Source of the DNA: Alphaproteobacteria bacterium | GTDB taxonomy: Bacteria > Pseudomonadota > Alphaproteobacteria > Rhizobiales > Aestuariivirgaceae | Assembly: GCA_005884715.1 (NCBI GenBank) | Contig: VAZZ01000237.1 | Coordinates: 1 to 7,851 of the forward strand | DNA length: 7,851 nucleotides | Direction: 5' to 3' | Shown: piece by piece, positions 1 to 5,834 of the stretch | How positions within the stretch are numbered: the first letter of the stretch is position 1 | How the letters are laid out: each line of letters opens with the position of its first letter | Notes under the pieces: model-generated | Seen by the model: the letters and a program-made list of their open reading frames with translations, nothing else | Told to the model about the DNA's origin: nothing | Databases searched by the model: none | Made by a program: the position numbers and the translations under genes

Positions 1-1070
1 TTCTGGCCCTGATCGCCGAGGTCAAAGTTCCCGTGATCGCCATCGACATGCCCTCGGGCATCGATGGCGCGACGGGGCAGGCGCGGCCGCAATCCTTTCA
101 GGCGGCATTGACGGTCACTTTCTTTCGCAAGAAGCCGGGACATGTCCTCATGCCGGGCCGGACACAGTGCGGCGAGGTGATCGTCGCCGATATCGGCATT
201 CCGGTTTCCGTCCTCGACACCATCGCGCCCGATCTGCGCGAGAATTCAGCGCCTCTCCTGCCGGCGGCAAGTGCGGAACAGCACAAATATCAGCGCGGCC
301 ACGCCGTGGTGGTATCTGGCACTGCCCATCAGACGGGCGCTGCCCGTCTGGCGGCGCTTTCCGCCTTGCGGGTGGGTGCGGGGCTCGTCACTATCGCGTC
401 TCCACGGGCCGCCATGGCGGTGCATGAGGCACATCTGACCGCGATCATGCTGGCGGAGACCGATGACGCTTTGGCGCTCGGACGGCTTCTGGCCGACCGC
501 CGCAAGAACGCGATATGCATCGGACCAGCGGCGGGTGTGGGATCGGCCACAAGGGCCAAAGTCCGGGCATGTCTGGCGAGTGGCGCATCCGTGGTTCTCG
601 ATGCTGACGCCATGACCTCCTTCGCCGAAGTCCCGGACGAACTCTTTGCCGCCATTGCCGAATATCCTGAAAGGATCGTCGTCATGACGCCGCACAAAGG
701 CGAGTTCGCCCGTCTTTTCAGCGATTTGAGCGAATCGGCGGATTCAAAATGTGAGAAAGCCATAAAGGCCGCCCGCCGATCTGGCGCCGTCATCTTGCTG
801 AAAGGGCCGGACAGCGTCGCCGCGAGCCCCGATGGCAGGGCCGTGGTCAACACCAATGCGCCGCCTAATCTTGCAACGGCGGGATCGGGCGACGTGCTGG
901 CCGGACTGGTGACGGGTCTCCTGGCCCAGGGACTGCCGGGGCACGATGCGGCTGCGGCGGCCATGTGGCTCCATGGCGAAGCTGCCCGGAAATTCGGGGG
1001 CTTCGGACTGATTGCCGAGGATTTATCCAACCTTATTTGTAGTGGCATCGCCCAAAACCCTCTGCTATAG
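1..1070 (+). CDS. nnrD: Bifunctional NAD(P)H-hydrate repair enzyme (NnrE epimerase end + NnrD dehydratase), 5'-truncated by window
   Basis: This gene repairs NADHX/NADPHX, the hydrated forms of NAD(P)H. The N-terminal YjeF_N (NnrE) domain epimerises R- to S-NAD(P)HX, and the C-terminal ribokinase-like NnrD domain dehydrates the S form using ADP; it is a cytosolic metabolite-repair enzyme. The frame is open from base 3 with no stop upstream, so the true start lies before the window. The stretch DMPSGIDG (45-68) is the typical end of the YjeF_N domain. The NnrD domain then begins near HKYQRGH (282-302), followed by TPHKGE (687-704) and the NLATAGSGD nucleotide-binding/catalytic motif, whose GSGD is encoded at 882-893 with the catalytic-type Asp at 891-893. 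About 355 residues are visible, ending at TAG 1068-1070. The GTG at 33 lies inside the epimerase domain and is not taken as a start. No defect is seen. It lies just upstream of tRNA-Leu, with 35 nt between them. Confidence 0.9.
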   Translation, partial: LALIAEVKVPVIAIDMPSGIDGATGQARPQSFQAALTVTFFRKKPGHVLMPGRTQCGEVIVADIGIPVSVLDTIAPDLRENSAPLLPAASAEQHKYQRGHAVVVSGTAHQTGAARLAALSALRVGAGLVTIASPRAAMAVHEAHLTAIMLAETDDALALGRLLADRRKNAICIGPAAGVGSATRAKVRACLASGASVVLDADAMTSFAEVPDELFAAIAEYPERIVVMTPHKGEFARLFSDLSESADSKCEKAIKAARRSGAVILLKGPDSVAASPDGRAVVNTNAPPNLATAGSGDVLAGLVTGLLAQGLPGHDAAAAAMWLHGEAARKFGGFGLIAEDLSNLICSGIAQNPLL

Positions 1071-1071
1071 A
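1043..1071 (+). promoter_or_regulatory. Candidate sigma-70 promoter for tRNA-Leu (and perhaps tig)
   Basis: A CTATAG hexamer (1065-1070) preceded by TG resembles the alphaproteobacterial -10 element, and its last bases are the TAG stop of the NAD(P)HX repair gene. A TGGCAT box (1043-1048) lies 16 nt upstream and is a poor -35. Transcription would start near 1077, about 30 nt before the mature tRNA. The call rests on position and the -10 match only. Confidence 0.35.
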
Positions 1072-1105
1072 CCCCGCCCATTGCAACGGGCCCGAGCCTC
1101 GGCGC

Positions 1106-1190
1106 GCGGGCGTGGTGAAATTGGCAGACACGCAGGATTTAGGTTCCTGTGGGGCAACCCGTGGGGGTTCAAGTCCCTCCGCCCGCACCA
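1106..1190 (+). tRNA. tRNA-Leu (anticodon UAG, reads CUA/CUN)
   Basis: An 85-nt class II tRNA with 3' CCA encoded. The acceptor stem pairs GCGGGCG (1106-1112) with CGCCCGC (1180-1186), followed by discriminator A1187 and CCA 1188-1190. The anticodon stem is CAGGA (1133-1137) with TCCTG (1145-1149), and the seven-base loop TTTAGGT places anticodon TAG at 1140-1142 with U33 before it and G37 after it. A long variable arm with a GGG/CCC stem follows, as expected for Leu. The T stem (1163-1167 with 1175-1179, one G-U pair) closes the TTCAAGT loop. The A73 discriminator and the long variable arm are leucine identity features. The gene ends only 24 nt before the tig start codon. Confidence 0.96.
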
Positions 1191-1214
1191 ACTCATAGAG
1201 ATTGAGCAGGGAAC

Positions 1215-2795
1215 ATGCAGGTCACCGAAACACTGAGCTCCGGTTTGAAGCGCGAATTCAAGGTTGTCGTCGCCGCGCAGGAACTCGACAACGAACTCAA
1301 CAAGCGGCTGAAGGAGCTCGCCGGCAAGGCCAATATCAAGGGCTTCCGCCCCGGCAAGGTCCCGGTGCCGCATCTGAAGCGCGTCTACGGCAAGTCAGTG
1401 ATGGCCGAGGTCGTCCAGAAACAGCTCGATGATGCGAGCAAGAAAGTCCTTGAGGAGCGCAACCTGAAGCCCGCTTATCAGCCGGAAGTGAAGCTTCCCG
1501 AAGACCAGGCGGAAGTGGAGCGCATTTTCGACGGCAAGGGCGACCTTTCCTACACCATGTCGCTCGAAGTGATTCCGACCTTCGAACTCAAGGACACGAC
1601 CGGCCTCACGCTTGCCCGTCACGTGATTGATGTGACCGACGCGCATATCGACGAAGCGCTCGCCCGCCTCGCCGGCCAGTACAAGGACTGGCAGGCCAAG
1701 GATGGCAAGGCCAAGAAGGGCGACCGGGTCACCATGTCCTTCACCGGCAAGATCGACGGCCAGGCCTTCGATGGCGGTACGGCCGAGAATGTGCCGCTGG
1801 AGATCGGTTCCGGCCAGTTCATCCCGGGCTTCGAAGACCAGCTCGAAGGCGCCAAGGCCGGCGATGATCTCCTCGTCAAGGTCACCTTCCCGGAATCCTA
1901 TGGCGTCGCCACTCTGGCCGGCAAACCCGCCGAATTTGAAGTCAAGGTCACAGGTGTCGAAGCGCCCAAGGAGACGGTGATCGATGATGAATTCGCCAAG
2001 AAGCTGGGTCTCGAGAGTCTGGACAAGCTGAAAGAGACCGTGCGCGATCGGATGAGCCAGGAATTCGCTCAGATGACCCGGCTCAAGCTCAAGCGCGACG
2101 TGCTCGATGCGCTCGATGAGGCCTACAGCTTCGAGCTCCCGGAAAAGCTCGTCGATGCCGAGTTCAACGGCATCTGGAACGCGCTCGATGCCGAGATGAA
2201 GCGCTCCGGCAAGAACTTCGCCGATGAGAACACCACCGAGGAGGATGCCCGCAAGGAATACCGCGCCATTGCCGAACGCCGTGTGCGCTTAGGCCTGGTA
2301 CTTGGCACGCTGGGCGAGAGGGAAGGCGTCAGCGTCAGCGAAGATGAATTGCAGCGCGCCCTTGTCGACCGTGCCCGCCAGTTCCCCGGCCAGGAACGCA
2401 AGGTGTTCGACTATTACCGCAAGAACACCAATGCGCTGCTTGAATTGCGCGGCCCGATCTTCGAGCAGAAGGTCGTCGATCACATCGTGTCCAAGGCCGA
2501 GGTCTCGGAGAAGAAGGTGACCCGCGAGGAGCTCCAGGCGCTGGTGCAGGATGAAGATGAGCATGAGCACGATCATGATCATCACGATCACGATCACGCG
2601 CATGACCACGACGACCATGCCCGTCATGATCATGACCATCATGATCACGCGCATCATGATCATGATCACGCGCATGTTCACGATCACGCCCACCATGATC
2701 ACGCTCACGATCACGCCCATCATGACCACGCGCCGCACGAGCATACGCCAGTCAGGCGAACGGCGCCGGCCAAGAAGGGTAAGAGGGGCGAGTGA
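1215..2795 (+). CDS. tig: Trigger factor (ribosome-associated chaperone / peptidyl-prolyl isomerase) with His/Asp-rich C-terminal tail
   Basis: Trigger factor binds the ribosome exit tunnel and shields and folds nascent chains in the cytosol. The 526-residue product starts MQVTETLSSGLKREF, typical of the family, and an AGGGA lies just upstream (1208-1212, unusually close to the ATG). The ribosome-docking signature GFRPGKVP is at residues 43-50 within the N-terminal domain (about 1-150). The FKBP-type PPIase domain spans about 168-248 (GDRVTMSFTG, then FIPGFEDQLEGAKAGD). The helical substrate-cradle domain follows to about residue 445. The family usually ends near 430-490 residues. This protein continues with a low-complexity tail, residues 450-510, holding 32 His and 16 Asp, then a basic end with Lys/Arg. 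The chaperone core looks complete, so the tail is an addition and not a replacement. tig lies 24 nt behind tRNA-Leu and ends in the hairpin at 2816-2845. Function is certain; the role of the tail is unknown and metal binding is inferred. Confidence 0.96.
   Translation: MQVTETLSSGLKREFKVVVAAQELDNELNKRLKELAGKANIKGFRPGKVPVPHLKRVYGKSVMAEVVQKQLDDASKKVLEERNLKPAYQPEVKLPEDQAEVERIFDGKGDLSYTMSLEVIPTFELKDTTGLTLARHVIDVTDAHIDEALARLAGQYKDWQAKDGKAKKGDRVTMSFTGKIDGQAFDGGTAENVPLEIGSGQFIPGFEDQLEGAKAGDDLLVKVTFPESYGVATLAGKPAEFEVKVTGVEAPKETVIDDEFAKKLGLESLDKLKETVRDRMSQEFAQMTRLKLKRDVLDALDEAYSFELPEKLVDAEFNGIWNALDAEMKRSGKNFADENTTEEDARKEYRAIAERRVRLGLVLGTLGEREGVSVSEDELQRALVDRARQFPGQERKVFDYYRKNTNALLELRGPIFEQKVVDHIVSKAEVSEKKVTREELQALVQDEDEHEHDHDHHDHDHAHDHDDHARHDHDHHDHAHHDHDHAHVHDHAHHDHAHDHAHHDHAPHEHTPVRRTAPAKKGKRGE
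2562..2744 (+). repeat. Degenerate GATCAC/CATGAC-type repeat encoding the His/Asp tail of trigger factor
   Basis: This is in-frame low-complexity DNA built from CAT/CAC (His), GAT/GAC (Asp) and GCG/GCC (Ala) codons. It contains about 11 GATC sites in under 200 bases, whereas the surrounding gene is ordinary mixed sequence. A 15-base unit (CATGATCACGCGCAT) occurs twice within 40 bases around 2638-2675. Both His codons and both Asp codons are used, so selection appears to act on the protein and the tract is not a young perfect microsatellite. Short direct repeats of this kind are expected to expand and contract by slippage. Confidence 0.8.
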
Positions 2796-2815
2796 CCTAG
2801 GTCTGGTCCCGGTTC

Positions 2816-2845
2816 AAAAAGGCGGCCATTTCGGCCGCCTTTTTT
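2816..2845. terminator. Bidirectional Rho-independent terminator between tig and the exoD-like gene
   Basis: A perfect 7-bp GC stem, GGCGGCC (2821-2827) with GGCCGCC (2833-2839), closes a five-base loop ATTTC. It is flanked by five A (2816-2820) and six T (2840-2845), so each strand reads as stem-loop plus U tract. It begins 20 nt after the tig stop (2795) and, on the other strand, lies 4 nt beyond the stop of the convergent exoD-like gene (2850). It can serve both genes. Confidence 0.9.
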
Positions 2846-2849
2846 ATTA

Positions 2850-3461
2850 TCAGCTGAAGAAATGGATCCCGGTGCGCACGAACAGGAAGGCGACGCTGCC
2901 GAGGAAATAGAGGATGATGATGGTGCCGATGGTGCCGAGCCAGCCCGCCGCCATGGCGATCTCGTCCTGCTCGATGAGGCCGAGGGCAAAGCAGCACAGT
3001 GCGAAGGCGGGCGCCATATGGGCGAAGAGTATCGGCAGCAGCATGACGATCGCGGCGAACAGCCCGGCGAAGCCCGCGAGCCTCTCGCCATAGGATGAGG
3101 TAAGCAGCGTTCCGCGGGGTTTGAGGAATTTCTCGACCTTGACCACAGAGGGGACAAGCCGCTCGAGCAGATAGGGCAGGCGTCCGCCGCCGACTTTCAT
3201 CTCCGCAAGTCTTTTCGGCAGCCAGACTTTGTCCTGCTTGATCATCAATTGTGCGGTGATGAAGACCAGTGGCACGCCGAAGACGAGGGACGATCCCGGC
3301 GGCAGCGGAATGAGATTGGGTGCGGCGAGCAGCAATATGAGGGCGCCGAAGCCGCGTTCGCCGAGCTCCCGGACGACATCGCCCAGAGTCATGTCCGGAG
3401 TGCTGTTTTTCGACAGCCTTGTGAGAATGTCGGAAAGGCGTTCGGAATGCGGTTGTCTCAC
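2850..3461 (-). CDS. ExoD-family integral membrane protein (exopolysaccharide synthesis protein)
   Basis: A 203-residue membrane protein resembling the ExoD family, named for a Sinorhizobium gene affecting exopolysaccharide production and alkali tolerance; its biochemical activity is not established. After a short cytoplasmic N-terminus (SERLSDILTRL, then MTLGDVVRELGERGFG at about 24-39), hydrophobic segments lie at about 39-50 and 59-73 around the conserved-looking PNLIPLPPGSS (48-58). Two more follow the basic KFLKPRG region, at about 128-162 and 172-196. The chosen start is GTG 3461-3459, which gives the usual family length of about 200. It overlaps the TGA of the upstream CBS-domain gene as GTGA, with GGAAGG and GAGGG upstream as possible ribosome sites. 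A longer frame reaching 3704 would lie wholly inside the upstream gene and is rejected. Translational coupling with that gene is likely. Confidence 0.85.
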   Translation of the reverse strand: MRQPHSERLSDILTRLSKNSTPDMTLGDVVRELGERGFGALILLLAAPNLIPLPPGSSLVFGVPLVFITAQLMIKQDKVWLPKRLAEMKVGGGRLPYLLERLVPSVVKVEKFLKPRGTLLTSSYGERLAGFAGLFAAIVMLLPILFAHMAPAFALCCFALGLIEQDEIAMAAGWLGTIGTIIILYFLGSVAFLFVRTGIHFFS

Positions 3462-4765
3462 GCCCTCACCTTCCGCCGCATTACGGGTGGGCGCGATGCC
3501 AGCACCTTGTCGATGCGCCGCCCATCGAGATCGACGATCTCGAACCGCCAGCCGGCATATTCGACATGCTCGCCGGCCCTGGGCAGCCGCCCGAAGCGTT
3601 CGAGCATCAGCCCGGCAACAGTGTGATAGACGCGTTTTTCCGGCAGCGGGATACTCAGCAGCTCCAGCAATTCGTCGACCGGCATGGCGCCGGCGAGGAG
3701 CCACGAGCCATCGTCACGCTCGGTGGCATTGGGTTCAGGTGGTCCCTCTTCGGTATGGAAGGCGCCGACGATGGCTTCGAGGATGTCGGCCGAGGTGACG
3801 ATCCCTTCGAAATGACCGAATTCGTCATGGACGAGGCCGACATGGACCGGGCTGTCTTTGAGCTTCGTCACCACGTCGAGCGCATCCATTGTGTCGGGGA
3901 TGATGGGCGCCTGGCGCACGAATTTCTTGGGATCGGGCTTGCGGCCCTTCAAATAGGCATTGAGCATGTCCTTCGCCTGGATGATGCCGATGATGACTTC
4001 AGGGTCGCCGTCCGAGACGGGGAGGCGCGAATGGACGCTTTGGGTGATCGTGCGGCGGATCTCGACCACCGAGTCGGTCAGATCGATGACGTCGACATCG
4101 TGGCGGGGCGTCATCACGGCCCGCACCGGGCGGTCGCCGAGCTGCATGACGCCAGAGATCATCTGGCGCTCGTCGCGGCCCAACACGCCGGCAGTTTCTG
4201 CCTCGGCCACCAAAGTGCGTATTTCTTCCTCCGTCACTTTCGATTCGCCCGAGGCCTTCCGCTGCAGCAGGAAAAGGACGAAGCGGCCGGATGCGTCAAC
4301 GAACCACACGATCGGTGCCGCGACACGCGCCAGTATCGTCATGAAGGGGGCGACCATGCAGGCGATGCGTTCGGCATTGCGCAGGGCGAGCTGCTTGGGC
4401 ACCAGTTCGCCGATGATAAGCGAGAAATAGGTGATGACGGCCACGACGACGCCGAGGCCCAGGGGCTCGGCCCACGCTTTGCTCATGCCGAGGCCCTGGA
4501 GCCAGACGGACAGCTGGTCGCCCAGGGAGGCGCCGGAATAGGCGCCGGCCAGGATGCTGACCAGGGTGATGCCCGTCTGCGCCGCCGACAGGAGGCGTCC
4601 GGGATCGGCGGCGAGCGCCATCGCGCGCTTTGCCCCCTTGACGCCGCGGGCGGCCATCGTCTTGAGCCGCGGCCGCCTGGCGGAAACGACGGCGAGTTCC
4701 GACATCGCAAAAAGGCCATTTATGAGGATGAGGATTATAATGACGAGGATTTCGAAGATAGGCAT
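3458..4765 (-). CDS. CNNM/CorB (HlyC/CorC, 'hemolysin') family membrane protein with CBS-pair domain
   Basis: A 435-residue inner-membrane protein of the family often annotated 'hemolysin family protein'. Characterised relatives (bacterial CorB/CorC, eukaryotic CNNM) are tied to Mg2+ and Na+ transport. The N-terminal DUF21/CNNM membrane domain (about 1-195) starts with a hydrophobic helix followed by NGLFAMSELAVVSARR (16-31); further helices lie at about 66-80 and 103-121, with the family motif GELVPK at 119-124. A CBS pair occupies about 213-335 (MTPRHDVDVI at 218-227; DEFGHFEGIVTSADILEAIVG at 314-334). A C-terminal CorC_HlyC domain lies at about 350-425 (GSWLLAGAMPVDEL, then GRLPRAGEHVEYAGWRFEIVDLDGRRID). 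The length is normal. The ATG at 4765 gives the expected family start, although no convincing Shine-Dalgarno precedes it. It is the first gene of a two-gene unit with the ExoD-like gene. Substrate is not readable from the sequence. Confidence 0.9.
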   Translation of the reverse strand: MPIFEILVIIILILINGLFAMSELAVVSARRPRLKTMAARGVKGAKRAMALAADPGRLLSAAQTGITLVSILAGAYSGASLGDQLSVWLQGLGMSKAWAEPLGLGVVVAVITYFSLIIGELVPKQLALRNAERIACMVAPFMTILARVAAPIVWFVDASGRFVLFLLQRKASGESKVTEEEIRTLVAEAETAGVLGRDERQMISGVMQLGDRPVRAVMTPRHDVDVIDLTDSVVEIRRTITQSVHSRLPVSDGDPEVIIGIIQAKDMLNAYLKGRKPDPKKFVRQAPIIPDTMDALDVVTKLKDSPVHVGLVHDEFGHFEGIVTSADILEAIVGAFHTEEGPPEPNATERDDGSWLLAGAMPVDELLELLSIPLPEKRVYHTVAGLMLERFGRLPRAGEHVEYAGWRFEIVDLDGRRIDKVLASRPPVMRRKVRA

Positions 4766-4774
4766 GATTCAGTA

Positions 4775-4803
4775 ATAATGGGGCACGAGGCCTCGCCTTG
4801 CAA
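4775..4803 (-). promoter_or_regulatory. Candidate promoter for the CNNM-type gene
   Basis: Read on the minus strand, TTGCAA (4803-4798) is followed after exactly 17 nt by CATTAT (4780-4775), each matching four of six bases of the sigma-70 consensus. The implied transcription start is near 4768, only about 3 nt before the ATG at 4765. This would make the message nearly leaderless, which fits the missing Shine-Dalgarno. The spacer contains a perfect 10-bp palindrome CGAGGCCTCG (4786-4795), a possible operator. All of this is inference from matches. Confidence 0.35.
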
Positions 4804-4814
4804 ATCCCTTGACC

Positions 4815-4922
4815 GGCGCGTGATCAGGAAAAGTGGGTACCGGTTTTCCGTCCGATCACGCGCCAAAACAATATTGGAGCAAATCCTTATCGCCAAAGTC
4901 TCCAACTTTGGCGGGATTTGCT
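4815..4922. repeat. RIME1-like intergenic mosaic element (two large palindromes)
   Basis: Two adjacent palindromes fill 108 bp. The first pairs GGCGCGTGATC (4815-4825) with GATCACGCGCC (4854-4864), with an inner GGAAAA/TTTTCC pair (4827-4832, 4844-4849) around GGTACC. The second pairs AGCAAATCC (4878-4886) with GGATTTGCT (4914-4922) and, inside it, CGCCAAAGT (4891-4899) with ACTTTGGCG (4905-4913), leaving a TTAT bulge and a CTCCA loop. From memory, RIME1 of rhizobia is a 108-bp intergenic element with two large palindromes. The AAAGTGGGTACCGGTTTTCC core also resembles a motif scattered through Hyphomicrobiales genomes. It lies between divergent genes, and either arm could fold in RNA. Confidence 0.75.
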
Positions 4923-4947
4923 TTTTGATGCGGAATATGCTGCACCT

Positions 4948-4976
4948 CTTCCGGTTCGCCCGGTGATCACCTATCT
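4948..4976 (+). promoter_or_regulatory. Candidate clpP promoter, possibly heat-shock (RpoH) type
   Basis: CTTCCG (4948-4953) and CCTATCT (4970-4976) are separated by 16 nt. Alphaproteobacterial RpoH promoters have a CTTG-type -35 and a CYTATnT-type -10, so the -10 fits well and the -35 only partly. It lies between the RIME-like element and the clpP start, with a leader of roughly 40 nt. clpP is commonly heat-shock induced. No experiment or matrix score backs this call. Confidence 0.3.
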
Positions 4977-5021
4977 ATGCGGGGCTGGACTTCATCCCGA
5001 ATCGCAATTTTCAGGACTTTT

Positions 5022-5648
5022 ATGCGCGATCCTATTGAAACTCATGGTTCTTTTTGGCCTCAGGTCATCGTTCAGGAATCGCGCGGCGAGCGCGTCTATG
5101 ACCTGCCGTCGAGACTTCTGCGCGAGCGCATCATCTTCATCACCGGTGCGATCGATGACGCGGTGGCGGCATCGGTATCGATGCAGCTCCTGTTCCTCGA
5201 GGCGGAAAATCCCAAGAAGGAAATCTCGATGTACATCAATTCGCCGGGCGGCGTGGTGACATCGGGCCTGTCGATTTATGACACGATGCAGTTCATCCGG
5301 CCGGCCATTTCGACGACCGTCATGGGACAAGCGGCCTCGATGGGCTCGCTTCTGCTCGCTGCCGGCGACAAGGGCATGCGCTTTGCGCTGCCCAATGCCC
5401 GCATCATGGTCCATCAACCCTCGGGCGGCTATCAGGGTCAGGTGACGGACATCATGATCCACGCCAAGGAAGTGGAAAGTCTGAAGCGCCGGCTGAACGA
5501 GATCTATGAAAAACACACCGGCCAGTCACTCAAGGCGGTCGAGCATGCCCTCGAAAGGGACAATTTCTTCACCGCCGACGCGGCCCGGGAATTCGGCCTG
5601 ATCGACAAAGTGATCGAAAAGCGCCCGATGCCGGTAGAGTCCAAATAA
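5022..5648 (+). CDS. clpP: ATP-dependent Clp protease proteolytic subunit ClpP
   Basis: ClpP is a serine peptidase that forms the double-heptamer degradation chamber in the cytosol and works with an AAA+ unfoldase, here ClpX next door. The 208-residue product has the full triad: Ser106 in MGQAASMGS, His131 in MVHQPSGG and Asp180 in LERDNFF. These keep a constant offset of five from the E. coli precursor numbering (111, 136, 185). The oligomerisation and active-site signature YINSPGGVVTSGLSIYDTMQ starts at residue 71. The chosen ATG (5022) gives the family start MRDPIETHGSFWPQVIVQ and has AGGA at 5013-5016, five bases upstream. An in-frame ATG at 4977 would add 15 residues unlike the family and lacks a comparable site. 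clpX follows after 186 nt, long enough to hold its own promoter. The divergent CNNM-type gene lies upstream across the RIME-like element. Confidence 0.97.
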   Translation: MRDPIETHGSFWPQVIVQESRGERVYDLPSRLLRERIIFITGAIDDAVAASVSMQLLFLEAENPKKEISMYINSPGGVVTSGLSIYDTMQFIRPAISTTVMGQAASMGSLLLAAGDKGMRFALPNARIMVHQPSGGYQGQVTDIMIHAKEVESLKRRLNEIYEKHTGQSLKAVEHALERDNFFTADAAREFGLIDKVIEKRPMPVESK

Positions 5649-5834
5649 TTTGGCGAATTCGGCTTTTATCCCTTATTATTTACGGAGTTGGGAACTGGCC
5701 CTAGGGACACCCGGCACGCTAGTTGAATCAATTCTTGATTAACCAACGGAGCGCATGCTCAAATTGAGTCGGTCGTGTCAGGATGATGACAGCCATTCCG
5801 GCACGGCCAAGTCAGAGTGCAAGGAAGACTTACG
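5649..5834 (+). promoter_or_regulatory. clpP-clpX spacer / clpX leader with two small dyads
   Basis: This 186-bp gap has no clear terminator after clpP and no convincing promoter. Two exact dyads share a TCAA/TTGA core: AATCAA-TTC-TTGATT (5726-5740) and CTCAA-A-TTGAG (5758-5768). They could be operator sites or chance. The clpX ribosome site AAGGAAG (5821-5827) ends the region, 7 nt from the ATG at 5835. Confidence 0.25.

Noticed and set aside
329..1081. 250-codon minus-strand frame over the NnrD domain
   Set aside because: It is a low-complexity Ala/Ser/Arg-rich product opposite a strongly supported gene.
2289..2744. 151-codon minus-strand frame rich in Val, Met and Ile, looking like a membrane protein
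   Set aside because: It is the reverse complement of the His/Asp tail: GTG, ATG and ATC codons mirror CAC, CAT and GAT. It has no ribosome site or family features.
2562..2744. CRISPR-like or VNTR array in the GATC-rich tract
   Set aside because: There are no constant repeats with unique spacers, and the tract is in frame within tig and codes for alternating His, Asp and Ala.
3462..3704. 81-residue N-terminal extension of the ExoD-like protein
   Set aside because: The extension is Arg/Ala-rich, lies wholly within the upstream gene, and exceeds family length. The GTG at the GTGA overlap gives the normal size.
3566..4966. 466-codon open frame on the plus strand opposite the CNNM-type gene
   Set aside because: It is antisense to a gene with clear DUF21, CBS and CorC domains. 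The protein is rich in Asp, His, Arg and Gly with no domain, as expected for a high-GC antisense shadow.
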